This document shows positions 23,886-36,057 of a stretch of 64,000 nucleotides of DNA, piece after piece. A program made the position numbers and the translations under genes. The stretch comes from Labia minor. Lineage: Eukaryota; Arthropoda; Insecta; Dermaptera; Spongiphoridae. The DNA is taken from assembly GCA_963082975.1 (NCBI GenBank), contig OY720344.1, positions 32,914,033 to 32,978,032 of the forward strand. The letters are read 5' to 3'. Position 1 is the stretch's first letter; every line of letters starts with the position of its first letter. The notes under the pieces are model-generated. The model worked only from the letters and a program-made list of their open reading frames with translations. It had not been told where the DNA came from and ran no database searches.

Positions 23886-24722
23886 ATTAAACTATCATTA
23901 TATTTAAATATTTTTTAATATTTAAATATTTTTTAAAAATGAATAATTTAATTAATTCTTAGAAAGTCTATATCTAAATATTTTAAAAATTGTTTAGTCT
24001 TTAATAATATGTAGGTATTAAATAAATTATTTTAGAATAAAAATTTCTGACTTAAATTCATCCTTTATTTAAAAAGACATATTAGATATATGTAAATAAA
24101 TTTAAAATAATTTAAATAGAATATGGTCCAAGGATTAAATACGTTATTCTCTCGATTCTATTGTAAATGGGTTAGAGGTAAATGACATTTGAATGCATTT
24201 AATAATAATAGATAAATAGACCCGTAAAGCTCTTATCAATTCAAAATTCAAATCGATCTCATTGAATAGAACTTGGAAAGAATCAAGATTTGGAATTTAT
24301 TTATCGTTTCCTAAATATTTTATTGACATTACAGTTTACAGTTAAACTCTTCCTACTTCCTTGATAAGGTGATACAGGGAAGAATAAAATAATAAATAAT
24401 GAAAGTAGCTTAATATCAAAATTCTTCTTATCTTGATTTGAAGATATTTTTAATTATCTTTTTTTTAAATTTATTTTAATTAAAATCATATAATCAATTT
24501 ATTGGTATTTTTAATGTTGTGTACGGAAAGTCTTTTAGTAGTTGAATACACTTACAAAATTTTTGTTATTGATGTTTTTATTTAAAAGATGCCTATTGCT
24601 TTAAATTATCTCTGAGTTTCTCCAGCTGGCTAATCTCAAGTAATTCAGACAGCTGGTTTATTCATAAAATTCTAAACGATAATAACTAAAATTTTATTAT
24701 ATTCATAATTCTGTCATTAATG
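23886..24722. other. A/T-rich DNA, no gene seen
   Basis: Nothing recognised. Confidence 0.55.
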
Positions 24723-25092
24723 CAGTGGATAAACGGACGGGCGATTACCCGGGTCGCCAAATTTTGAGGGGCGCCAATATAAAAATAAAATATTGTTTAT
24801 TTTTTTTAGATTTTTCATGAGACATCGATTTTTTAATAAAAAATAAATTGATTTTTCTTTAATAGTACCAAATAAAGGTCACAATTTTCTTATTGTCAGA
24901 TTTTAATATTATTCATATAGACAAAAACAAAATGCTACTATTAAAAATAATGAAAACTAAGAATCTTTGCGAGTTTTATCATGCATCATCAGCTAAAAAA
25001 TTTATTTTTATTTATTTTGTAAAGATAATTTATATGAAAGGGCACCAAACTTTGTTTTGCCCGAGGCGGTCAAAACCATAAAACCGGACTTG
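24723..25092. mobile_element. hAT-like short non-autonomous element (GGGCGCCAA type)
   Basis: It starts CAGTGGATAAACGGACGGGC, with GGGCGCCAA nearby, and ends with GGGCACCAAACTTTG, TTGCCCGAGGCGG and CCGGACTTG. This opposed arrangement of GGCGCCAAA and CCCGAGGCGG blocks is common in hAT-type short elements. Flanking octamers CATTAATG and CATTTATT share six of eight positions, a plausible old 8-bp target duplication. Confidence 0.45.
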
Positions 25093-25433
25093 CATTTATT
25101 AAAATAAATATTTAAATTGCTTTCATTGGTATAATTATTTTATTTTTCTTTATAAAATTAAAAAAAAAAAATATTTAATAAAAATAAAATGAAGTAATTA
25201 TAATATATTTTAATTTATTTTTAATTGAATATATAAAGTACATAAAAAATGATTTAAAATAACCTAAATAACATTTGAAATTAATAGATATAGATGTATG
25301 TATACGTATTTTAATAAATAAAAGACAATTTGATCCAAAAAAAAAAATAACATCATATTTAACTTTTTATTGTCATTTAATTTATTATCTGATTCTTAGT
25401 GCAACAAACCCATTTTATCTCTCATCATTTGAA
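25093..25433. other. A/T-rich DNA, no gene seen
   Basis: Nothing recognised. Confidence 0.5.
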
Positions 25434-25547
25434 ATGTCATCAACCTGTCGATTCGGAGAGCGTGCATTGAAATGTTTTTCTCAAGTTCGTTCATCATCAA
25501 GCAAGAAAATTATCACGAAAACCTTCCAACGACGTTTCGATCTTTAA
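25434..25547 (+). CDS. Weak candidate: 37-residue presequence-like frame
   Basis: Starts MSSTCRFGERALKCF and is rich in Arg, Ser and Lys with almost no acidic residues, as in a mitochondrial targeting presequence. The codons are better balanced than in the surroundings. It is too short to be a protein by itself; it would need to be a first exon, and I see no good donor site. Probably chance. Confidence 0.12.
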   Translation: MSSTCRFGERALKCFSQVRSSSSKKIITKTFQRRFDL

Positions 25548-28500
25548 TCTATTTGATACTATCAGTTAAAAAAAACATTAATGAAACTAGTATTTATTAA
25601 TCACTAATTACAAGACATATTTAATGTTTATTTTTTAAAATATTTTTATTAATTAATACTTTATTATGGGATTCGGCCCCTTGCTTCAACTACTGAGTTT
25701 TGCCTTAATTCAACTCTGTCGATTTTAATTGGAATTGTGTGTTATAATTAATATACAGCAATAAGTAGCCACCTGGCCATGAATTTTAAAAACATTGCAC
25801 TTATTTCCTGTTATTTGGTTAACTTTTTTTTTTCCTATGACTACGAATGAAAGCGTATATTTTTCAATAAATTTTCTAATTTGTATTGCTAGTTTTTCTA
25901 GAAATAAATATATTTTAAAAATTAGAATAATGTCATAAATATATAAATATATATAATGACAATAATTATATATATATTATTTTATTAGTATTATTAATAT
26001 ATTTAATAAAGTTAATAATATTTTTATCTCATATTTTGATATTGTAGCAACATTAATTTTTGGACAAAATCGATAACATTTTATATTTAATTAAGAAAAT
26101 TTTTAATTGTTTTCTGATCTCAGTTACTCAGTTCAACCTCTTGAAATCATGTAAATCAATATTTTATTTATCAATGATATCAAAAAATATTGTTATTCCT
26201 ATTCTGTATTGATTTATAGGAAAATAGTATAAATTTATTAATTACAATTGTAATATTGTTTTTTTAGTCAGATCAGCAACTATATCAGCCCTTTGAGTCC
26301 ATTCGTTTCCATTCGATCGATCATGATAGAGTCTAGCGAATCTAAATAATACATACATATAAATTTATTTCATAAACAAACAAAGGATGATTATCATTCC
26401 TCCTTTCTAAATATGTCATTTAAAATGTTTTTAATAAACTCTTTTTTTTTAAATAAATTGAATTGAAATGAAAATTTTTAATTAACTCCGAATCCCACAC
26501 AAATCTAAAAAAAAACACCTATTATTCAAGCACCAATTGCCATTAACTGCAAAATGGCAGTCCATTAGATGTATACATATATTTACCTACATAAAAATAA
26601 TGTTGATAGATTTAACTAATTAATCATTTGGTAAAAAAAAATAGACAATTTTTAAACAAAAAACGCATATTCTCAAAAAGAATTATTAAAACACACATAT
26701 ATTTAAAAAAACAAAACAATTACAATAATAAATTATAATAAATATGTTATTTTGAGTATATTTCATTTATATTAATTCAAGAAAGTACTAGTATATTATT
26801 TCACAGATTGTTTATTTATTTGAATATTTAAATTATGATTATACTACTCTTCCAGTGTGGTTTATATATTTATTATTCAACTCAATGTTATATTATCTGT
26901 TCTTAATGCAAATAGACCTGGAAATGAAGGCTTAAAACAGATTATTTACCCGTTGAGATCTTGAATGATAAATTCAAATAGTATAACTATTATTATAATG
27001 TATTTTGTAAATGTAAAATTTTAAGAATGATAAAGGTGAAATTACTAACTCAATGAATAAATAAAACAAAGCAGTTTATTGAATATATATTTTTTTAAAA
27101 TTCAATTATGTAAATTTCTTTTAGTTAATATTTGAATGAACCATGTTTATCAATGAATATGAAACGTTGCTTTTGAAATCAAGTTCAACGCATGTTGAAA
27201 TGTTTTTTTTTTATCCGCGAAATGGAGGAAAAAATTATCTGTGTTAATTACCGAGAGTGGCAAGATATAAATTCATGATCTTTTTGAATTTTTTTTTTTT
27301 TAAACTCCAAATTCTTCTCTCATTTAGGAGGATTGTGAAAGTAAATTCAACTGATTAAACTAGTTACGGATTTAAAAATTAATTCTATCGCATGTTGCTT
27401 AAATACGGAAATCTAAACCATTAATATTAATTTATTTAAATATAATGGTATAAATAAATGTATGAAAAGAAAATAAAAAAATTTATTACAAAAATCGTAA
27501 AAAAGGCATTTAAATTGATTTCAAATACATAAAATATGAAATTCAGTAGGAAAAAAAAGGAAGTAGTATATATTAAAGTTGGTCTCTAAAATTCTTCATT
27601 TAGCTTAAATAAGTGCTTTTATATAGTAAAGTTAACAGATCAAAAAATAGAAATTATTATATAATCGTTATAAGTTTACATGATTAAGAAATATTTCAAA
27701 TATTTTTAGTTAAAAATCACAAAACTATAAATCTATGAAATATAATTGTTTTTTGCTATTGAGCTATTAAATATTCATTAAATAAATATATGAAGAAATT
27801 AATTACCGTTTATTAATTTCATTAAAATTTTATTTTATTACTTGAATATAATTATGCATTTATTTATTTTTCTTAACCTAAATTCTTTAATGTAAAATTA
27901 AATATGTATAGGTAGTTGTTTTTTTTTATTATTTTAAAGATTATTATATAAAAGAAATGATTTTATTTTTCTGTTTTATTTTTTTCCTAAATGATAGAAT
28001 GTTCAATAGTTTCACAGTTGCGGTTTGTTTCAAATTTGTGGTTTATTTTGAAAATTTGTCTGAGATTTTATAAAATCAGACAAAATATTGTGTTATTCTT
28101 ATTATAGTTACTATATATATATTTTATTTTATTTTATTAATAGATTATTTATTCGATTTGTAAATAAAATACACAGATAAAAAAAAAATTAATTTAATTT
28201 TTAAATACTATATTATTATAAATATAATTATTAAATTGTAATAATATTAATATTCTTTTCATGAATGAATGTATTAATTTATTTAATTTATTTTTTATTT
28301 TTATATTAATTTATGTACGATTAATATTCTTCTTGATTTATACTTATTATATTATACATATTATTATACACTTATTTAAATTTTTCTTGGTCTTGGATAT
28401 TGATCACAGGATTTTTAAAAAATTAGTAAGTTTGAAGTTGAAGCTATCTATATAGGAAAAATGTTTTTAATCAGTATTTTCTTAATGAAAGTAATTAATA

Positions 28501-28941
28501 TCAGATGCCAATAAATATCGAAATAAAAAATTACAAATTATATAATTTGATATTTCATTTATTTATTACATTTAATTTATATTATTAACATAATTGCACG
28601 TACACATCTGATTTCTTTAATAATTAAGAAATATTTTCTTTCAATAAATGATCCAATAATACTAAATTAATTAAAACAAAGAACTTTTAGAATTTATTAA
28701 ATAACTCAAATGATATTTCATTTTATTATCAATTAAAATAAAAATAAAAATTTATATTTTAATAATTTTTGTTGAAATTGCTAGAATTAATATTAATTTT
28801 GTATATATCAACTGGTATATGTATAATAAATAATAACAGGTTTTCTGAACCGATGTAGACAGCGAATGAACTTATTTATTTATTAAAATAATTTCTAGAT
28901 TTTTAGAGAAAAAAATAGATGCGATATATAATTAGAGGTAT
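25548..28941. other. A/T-rich DNA, no gene seen
   Basis: Short A/T-driven frames only (for example 28261-28455). No repeat matching others in the window. Confidence 0.55.
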
Positions 28942-29145
28942 TACATGTGGCTAGAATGGGAGAAGAAAGAATGACGAAAAATATATTGGTGGGGAACCGA
29001 TTGGGAAACGAAAGGACGCGGTGGGTGGACACTGTAGGAAGGGAGATGGGAGAGGGCAGGGGATGGATGGTTGTGGCTCAGGATAGAGACAGATGCCAAG
29101 AACTTTCGAGATCTATAGAGCCACAGAGATACATAGAATAGAGGT
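28942..29145 (+). mobile_element. Non-LTR retrotransposon 3' end, copy N1 (5'-truncated)
   Basis: It encodes the extreme C-terminus of an endonuclease/reverse-transcriptase protein: ARMGEERMTKNILVG, then TRWVDTVGREMGE, then WMVVAQDRDR. These align with N2 and N3, minus a short deletion. It ends GAGCCACAGAGATACATAG, the same 3' end as N2 and N3. The large 5' truncation is typical of incomplete target-primed reverse transcription. Confidence 0.8.
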
Positions 29146-30198
29146 ATTATATTCTTAGTTTGTAAAGAATAAATTTATTAAAATATCAAGAAGCGACTCA
29201 ATGAACCTTATACTTATAAGATATAAGAAACTATGACTGAATGTCTTGCTATAAATTAATATGTTCTTTCAATAGAACTTTATGTCAAATTCTAAACCAA
29301 CTTAATAGGATCCCATTTTTGACAGGTAATAATTCAGCCTTTTGATTCTATCGATATGTCTGTACGTCATATACGTTATTACGTGTTTTTCTTTATACAT
29401 CAAAATCTTCAACACCAGATGAACTATTTTTATTGTAAATCCATCACTGAATTATATAATTTGATGCATTTTTTTTTTTTGGATTGAAAATATAAATCTA
29501 GGAAATCCGTTTGATATAAAATCTCGTTAATGTCATTTCCACTTCAACCATATGATTGATATATCTTCTCATAGTATTTTTATATAACTTTTTATTTTCA
29601 TCTTTTTAAAAGATATCATTTTATTTTATGATTCCATTAATATTCATATAAATGTACATAATGTATATAAATAAACATTTAACAAATTAGAAAAATTAAA
29701 ATAGATAATAATATAATAAAAAAAAAGTCTATAGAAATCGGCTGTCCATCTTATAATAAAGGATATATCCATGAAAATATCCCAAACAAATCACCAAATC
29801 GTATCATTAATTTGTCATTTACGGTTGAAAGATTTGAAATAGAACAGAAAAAAAACAACAAAGAAATAAAAAAAATCCCACAACGACTATCTTTCTGCGT
29901 AATATATATAATATCCTATAAATTGTACATTTTTAAAATTTAAAAGAAAAATATTCATTTTTCACAGGAATAAAATGTAATTTTCATTTTTACCTTCTCT
30001 AACTGTAGCAGTTTCCAAATGAATACAATTGTATGTTGTTATTTTTTTTATATTTTTTTTTTCATATATATATCTAGTTTTCATTAATTCATTCCCGCTA
30101 CTTTATTTGACATAACGGCATGCAAACGTAGAAGAATATTAATATTATTAATAAAATTCATTCATTGGTGATATGTTTAAGTTTGAAATTTATGTATA
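29146..30198. other. A/T-rich DNA, no gene seen
   Basis: Nothing recognised. Confidence 0.55.
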
Positions 30199-31141
30199 CA
30201 CCAATACCTCGCTTTGCGTTTTTTTGAAGTTGCGTCGCTGCTTAATTAGTGCTAATTTTCACTGTGCGTCGTTAGATTTTCGAGGTTGCGTAGTTTTGGG
30301 TTCACGTCTTCATTTTTTTTTTTTTTTTAATTTTTTGAAATTTGTTTTTCTCTAAAAGGATTAAGGTGAAATGTTTTGTGGAAAATTAAGTGGAAAATTA
30401 AATACAATGTGTATCAAAACAATATTTAAAAAATGTATGTTTACAAGTGAGATCATAGTAGTATTTTATAATTTTAATTAATTAATTTATTTATTATTAT
30501 TTATTTTATTTATTAATTTTACATTATTTTTAAATAGATATTCATTATATATTGAATTGTTCGTTTCATATAGATGTGTAAATTCAATAATAATCTCTTC
30601 AGCAAACATTGAACCAATTTTTTGAAATAAAATTTTATATTATTTTTGTTTTTTAAATGTTTTCTTTGTTCAATATTCTTTTTAAAAAGTAGTATTTTCG
30701 TAACCCTGGAACCTATCTTCGATCTTTACATGGTTTCTAATAGAAAATCTTAATTCACTTTGCGTCGTGTTTTCTACCGACCGACGATAATAAGGGAGGT
30801 ATTGTTTGCACACCAAATTTCACATGTGGAAATTTTTACATATCTTCACGAATCATGCATTTTCTTAACCGAATAAGTATTTTCTAGTAGGATATCTGTC
30901 CATAAGTCCTACAGTCAATTGTGTGATCGTATAAACGTGATAAGCTTGAACGACTCAACGAATTTTGATAAAATTTGGTTTAATTAGTAAGTGCATCAGT
31001 ACCAGGAATTCATCAACTTTTGGTGTATATCCAGAAACCGGAAGTGGTAGTTTACAAAGTATTAATTTTATATTCATTGTCGGAAATTCCTCACTTAAAA
31101 TATAGTAGTAGTTAATAATTGAGTAATTAAACTAAAAATAA

Positions 31142-31787
31142 TAAGTTGACCTGTGGCCAGGTCCGAACCGACCGACGGTTTGAAATAAATTAATTTCCAG
31201 CTACAGAAACAATTGCAAATAATTTTCATATATCTATTAATGTAATAAAAAACAGATATGGATACATAAATAATAAATATAAACATTTTTAATTTTATTT
31301 TATTTATAATATATATGCAAGACCAGGCTGTGACGTCATGAATGGCTGGATGACGTCATATAATTTTAAATCAAGAAAAAACTAATAAATATAATTTTTC
31401 TCGAGAATAAAACCAATACAAAGTGCATGATTCGTGGTGATATATAAAAAAATCTGCTTTGGTGTGAAAATAACCCTTTCCTTCCTATCGTCGATCGCTA
31501 ATACTACCACTTCCGGTTTCCGGAATTGCACCAAAAGTTGATCAATTCATCCCACTGATGCATTAAGTAAATATTCCAAATTTCATCAAAATCGTTTGAG
31601 CCGTTCAGGCTGTACACATCTATACGGACGGACAGACGGACAGACGGACGGACAGACGGACGGACAGACATCATGCTAAAAATACTTTTTTCTGTTTAGA
31701 AAATGCATGATTCGTGGAGATATGTAAAAATCTCCACATGTGAAATTTGGTGTGAAAACAATACCTCCCTTACTATCGTCGGTCGGT
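31142..31787 (-). mobile_element. Family A element, full-length copy A2, nested in B2
   Basis: A 646-bp copy in reverse orientation with the same order of parts as A1, including a long GTCY array (31624-31670 as GGAC/AGAC on plus) and the 3' hairpin GACCTG-GCCA-CAGGTC. The host element B2 has two A before and five A after the insertion, where the B1 empty site has five A in total. This gives a 2-bp duplication in an A/T run. Confidence 0.8.
31331..31358. promoter_or_regulatory. Paired TGACGTCA (CRE-type) octamers in A2
   Basis: Perfect octamers at 31331-31338 and 31351-31358, starts 20 bp apart. Confidence 0.5.
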
Positions 31788-31972
31788 AAAAACTAAGATA
31801 ATATAATTTAGTCATTTTAATTCAAATTTTAAAAATATTTTTTGTATATATATATATATATATACAAATAATGTTTGGAAATTAATTTATTTCAAATCTT
31901 CAGTCGGTTCTGTGCCTGGTCACAACTTATTTTTTGGAACGTAACCCCGACGCGAAGTGAGGAATTGGTGTA

Positions 31973-33781
31973 TTTGGATTTTACGAGAATCGATGTATCT
32001 TTAGAACAAAAGTCAGTTTATATTTTTATAACACAATGATTCTTATAAATAAAGGGAAATCAAAAAAAAAGATAGTTTGTGTGCCTACCACGAAACTTTC
32101 ACTTACGTAACCCTTTCGATCTGGTTTGAAATTATAATCGTTTATTTTTTTATATTAATAATGACTTTAAAAAAATTAAACTTATTCTCCTTGGTTATAC
32201 TTTATCAAGGACATATCAATCCGTTTGAGTAGTGACTACTATAAACCTGAGTTCAGTCGACTTAAAAATAAATCTGCATCCCTCCCTCCCCGTATCATCT
32301 TTTGGATTCATATCCCACATATTCTATTAAATATTTAAATATTTTTTTTTCCTACAAATTACTTATTGAAAATTCAATAAAATTTTCAATAAAATATTAT
32401 AGTATTAATGGATAATTTTATAATAAAATTTAAATAAAAACAACATGAATAAAATCGTTACGACAGGTGAGTGGATATTAACTACTCAAGGTTGTCTTAA
32501 TATTTAGTGTCTATGTTGAGTTGTGACGTGGGTAGTACAACTACTTCTCTCTTGGGTTGTGATAATCACCTTGTGGAAATACTGACGATATAAGTATACA
32601 CGATAAAAGATCTCTCCCTCCTCCTTTGTCTTGAAGTGTAGAATAGTACTTAAATACTTCCGTGTTAGAAATAGATAGTTATTAATAATAAACTGCAAAG
32701 TGCAATCTTAGCAATCCAAGCTTTCTTTATGTTATAATCCTCTTCAATGAATTATTATCTTCGATAAATTTGGTTATTTCATAAATAACATAGATAATAT
32801 TAAAATAATAAATAAAGTTTCCATCAAAATATAAACCTGAATATTCAACTGATCTTCATATCATTTCTAGAAGATTGAATTAATTTTCATGTAGCAATTT
32901 AATTAAATGAATTGATAAGCTTGTTTATTTATCATCTCTCTAATTATTTAGACATATAAATACATTTCGATAAATTTATAGAAACAATACATAAACAAAA
33001 ACAAGAATTAGTATCTAATTTAAAAGCAACAACATCATTTCTTAATTAAAATGTATTGATTGCAATTAAAGATTAATTATATTTATATAAGATATACTTA
33101 TAAAGATATGGCAATTAAAATATTAAAAGAAAAACCATTAATTTTTTATTTTATATATTCATTTTGATGGTATTCTTTGATAAGTATTTTTTTTTCGAAA
33201 TATGAACAATTAAAAGATTAAATTGCACTTAATTTATTTTTTCCACTTGCTGACACACCATTTAGATTAAATTGTTTAACAGTTTCGAAAACTCATTAAA
33301 TATTTCTTGACAACACTGGATAAACTTTACTTTTCTTCTCTTCCTCTTTCCATGATTTTCTTCTATCCATATTATATATATAATAGAAAATCATCAAGCT
33401 AGAAAGTCTGGCTGTTTGTAGAACACACAAAGTTGATTTTATTTACACCATAAATGCTAATGTTATTTTCATTTAAGTCTCAATTTAATTCATAACATTA
33501 ACTCTAAACATGAATCTTGAATTGCACAAGTAGAATCGCAGGAATTTACTAAGACACATTAAACTTCTTCATCAAATCTCTGAAATATTTATGAAGTCTT
33601 TTCTAAATAAGAAGATATAATTATTTCACTATTTTCTAAATATTTACTTCAAATTAAATATTTATTAAAAAAAAACAATATTAATACTATAAATGATACT
33701 AATAGTTAAAATTTAAAAAAAACCTCTGACTTTTATACGTTCTACGTAAAGACAACGCCTATCAAGTAGGTTATATTAATT
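31973..33781. other. A/T-rich DNA, no gene seen
   Basis: Frame 32504-32698 (-) is not recognised and looks like chance. Nothing else. Confidence 0.5.
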
Positions 33782-34005
33782 AGGTGTCCTATGGTCAGTA
33801 GAACGTCTCCTATCAACCTTTTCCTTGATTTTCTTGATCGGAGGCGCTACATTTTATCAAGTAGCTTCCCAATGTTGATCCCGGAGGCTGGATTGACTCG
33901 GTCACATAGACCTCAGCTAGAGAAATTCCCTTGCCAGGCCCGGGACTTGAACCCGGGACCACGAGAATGTGAGCCGCTTTGCTACCTCCCACCCTGTGGC
34001 GCCTC
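33782..34005 (-). mobile_element. tRNA-derived SINE
   Basis: Read on minus, the head contains a perfect RNA polymerase III A box TAGCAAAGCGG (33974-33984) and, 20 bp further, a perfect B box GGTTCAAGTCC (33943-33953) within a CCCGGGTTCAAGTCCCGGG arm. The spacing is shorter than in a real tRNA, there is no cloverleaf, and about 160 bp of unrelated body follows, as in SINEs. The 76-residue frame on the opposite strand is an artefact. Ends are approximate; no second copy is in the window. Confidence 0.7.
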
Positions 34006-34770
34006 CATTGTTAAAAGTTAAGTCACGACTCTAAAGACCTATGTTCATTTTAATCATTTTACATATTTATATGATTTGTATTTATTACATTAATTGAAAT
34101 ACATATACTCTATAAATTTTTGAGACTTGTTCAGTAGTTCAACATTTTAACATTGGCCTACATAAAATAAAGTGAGAAAACAATTTCATCAAAATTAATT
34201 AATTTTTCTATTATTTCAAATGGAAAACTCAATAAACGTAATTTTTATTAAAAAAATAATTAACCATTTAAAAAATACACATTTTTATTATTAAGTTTAT
34301 ATTCTTTATAAGCTATAGGTAAATAAAAAAACTTTAAATCTTTTTTATTTTAAATTTCATATATATATTGAATATATATTTAATAATATTAAACTTTTTG
34401 TTTAATACTTTATATATACATATATTCTTTTTAAAGAAAAAGTTATAATCATTCAAACTGGAATTTAATATTTTTCTTTCTTTTTTCAGGTGAGTTATTG
34501 TCTCATAAGAGATTTACGTATTCTCCTCTTCTATTTGTGATACAATTGGCTGAAATATAAAGTGGAAATCCAACTTCAAGGTAGACTTTCTCGATTCTCC
34601 TCTTTCGGGAGTTTTCAATTATTTTTAATATTACATATTACTATGGTATTATTTTATTCCATTTACATCTACATATATCATTTCATATTATTTTCATTTC
34701 TATTGCAATTTATTAATATTTCTATATCATAGAATTTACAAATTGATACTTGTTAACTATGGTATCACCA
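34006..34770. other. A/T-rich DNA, no gene seen
   Basis: Nothing recognised. Confidence 0.5.
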
Positions 34771-34771
34771 C

Positions 34772-34896
34772 GTTGAGGCACCGCTAATTTTCATTTATTG
34801 AAGGGCTGGAGAGGCTCTGTTAAAAGATTATATTATTATTATTATTGTCTTTAAACCTGCCCTCTTTAACGAACGAAAATTGGCGGAGTATTCGAC
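34772..34896. repeat. Imperfect inverted repeat around (ATT)n
   Basis: Left arm CCGCTAATTTTCATTTATTG (34781 onward) pairs with right arm AACGAACGAAAATTGGCGG (to 34886). Arms of about 27 bp flank a GGGCTGG...TGCCC inner pair and an ATT run. Possibly a small foldback element. Confidence 0.6.
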
Positions 34897-35464
34897 TTAA
34901 AGAAGTGGCTACACTTAAATTTACAAATAACCATAAAGTGAATTATTATTATTATTAAACTGAATCAGGCCCAGTAAGTGACACACATCAATTAATTCAA
35001 TTAAACTAATATACTTAATAATAATTATTTTTCATAAACTCATTAGTCCATTTATTTGTTAATTTAAATCTAATTAATTAAAAAGAAAAAAAAATAGTTG
35101 ACTAAAAAAAAATATTTAAAAATGCCTAGTAGTCCAGTCAAGCGAGCAGCAAAAATACGAGGTGGTAAGGTTTAAATTCGGAAAGAGAGAGAATGATTTT
35201 AAATCTCTCAAAAAACTTTCCAAACTACCAAATGACAGAAATATAGATGGAGAAAAAATTTTATAATTTGAACATTTTTAAATATGATTTAATTAAATTT
35301 AATTAATAAAATCTCCCATTTCAAATAAATTAAATATCTTAATAAAATTATATTGATTTTAAATTTTGACTTAATTAAAATCAAATAATTAAAACAAAAC
35401 GAAGAAATTATAAATCCTCGTTATTAATGAATATACCTAATAATAATAACAAAAAATAGAAAAT
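34897..35464. other. A/T-rich DNA, no gene seen
   Basis: A short (ATT)n run near 34945. Nothing else. Confidence 0.5.
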
Positions 35465-36057
35465 TAGCTGGAGTGTCTCCACTCGACTATCTCGCAATTT
35501 GATTTGATTAAATAACATAATATATTATATTTAAATTAAATTTAATTAATTATAAATTATAAATAATAAATATTAAACCAGCGCATGTTTGGCTTTTTAT
35601 TGATGGCGCGTGAGATTTGCAGTGTTAAAAAATTAATTCTGGTACTTTCAGCAATTCAATCAAGCTGAAATTCTATATATAGCAGTTTTATATAATTATT
35701 AATCATGTGAAAAATTATCAAACATATATTTTTATTTTTACGGTCACTTTAGAGGAAAAAAAATCAAAACGTTGTAGGTAATGACCCTCTTCCGGTTGAG
35801 CTACATTTCTCAAAAGTTGATAGAAAACTATGAATTTTGAATAATGTCCATGTACCAAATTTCATCATTCTAGCTCAAACCGTTTTTGCGTAATCTTGTC
35901 TACATACATACACACACACACATACACACACACACACACACATACATTTTTCTCAACCTTAGTGAAAATGATTCAGGAACCTTCAAAACGTATAAAAACA
36001 TCAAAATCTCAACATCGAAAATTTTCATGATCGCAATACTTTCTCTGGCGAGATAGT
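35465..36057 (-). mobile_element. Family C element, full-length copy C2
   Basis: On minus it starts ACTATCTCGCCAGAGAAAG after a T run and ends with the inverted motif GCGAGATAGTCGAGTGG, hairpin GGAG-ACA-CTCC and CAGCTAA. A CA/CATA microsatellite (35901-35946) lies in the 5' third. A shared block CTCTTCCGGTTGAGC lies near 35788. Same architecture as C1, with different sequence at the termini. The terminal CTAA fits the CTRR rule for Helitron 3' ends. Confidence 0.65.
35901..35946. repeat. (CA)n/(CATA)n microsatellite in C2
   Basis: About 45 bases of mixed CATA and CA repeats inside C2; absent from C3. Confidence 0.9.

Larger units (their letters stand above)
30776..31930 (+). mobile_element. 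Family B element, copy B2, interrupted by A2
   Basis: Starts ACCGACCGACGATAATAAGG after TTTCT. The GTCY array has decayed to a few units (CTGTCCATAAGTCC). It aligns with B1 up to TAAACTAAAAAT and resumes after the A2 insertion with CTAAGATAATATAATTTAGT, again as in B1, to the inverted terminal motif and CTGGTCACAACTTA. A (TA)n run is expanded near 31845-31864. Confidence 0.7.
30199..31970. mobile_element. TA-flanked TIR element carrying nested insertions
   Basis: The left end CACCAATACCTCGCTTTGCG and the right end, inverted as CACCAATTCCTCACTTCGCG, match at 17 of 20 positions, and both are bordered by TA, as for Tc1/mariner-like insertion. Another GCGTCG-rich block lies at 30227-30300. The element's own sequence is only about 620 bp; the rest (30776-31930) is an inserted B element with an A element inside it. 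No transposase seen. Confidence 0.6.

Noticed and set aside
33940-34005. Genuine tRNA gene
   Set aside because: A and B boxes are perfect but only 20 bp apart, no anticodon or acceptor stem can be formed, and a SINE body follows.
33791-34021. 76-residue frame with Pro/Arg-rich sequence
   Set aside because: It lies on the opposite strand of a tRNA-derived SINE; the apparent protein is the antisense of the pol III promoter boxes.
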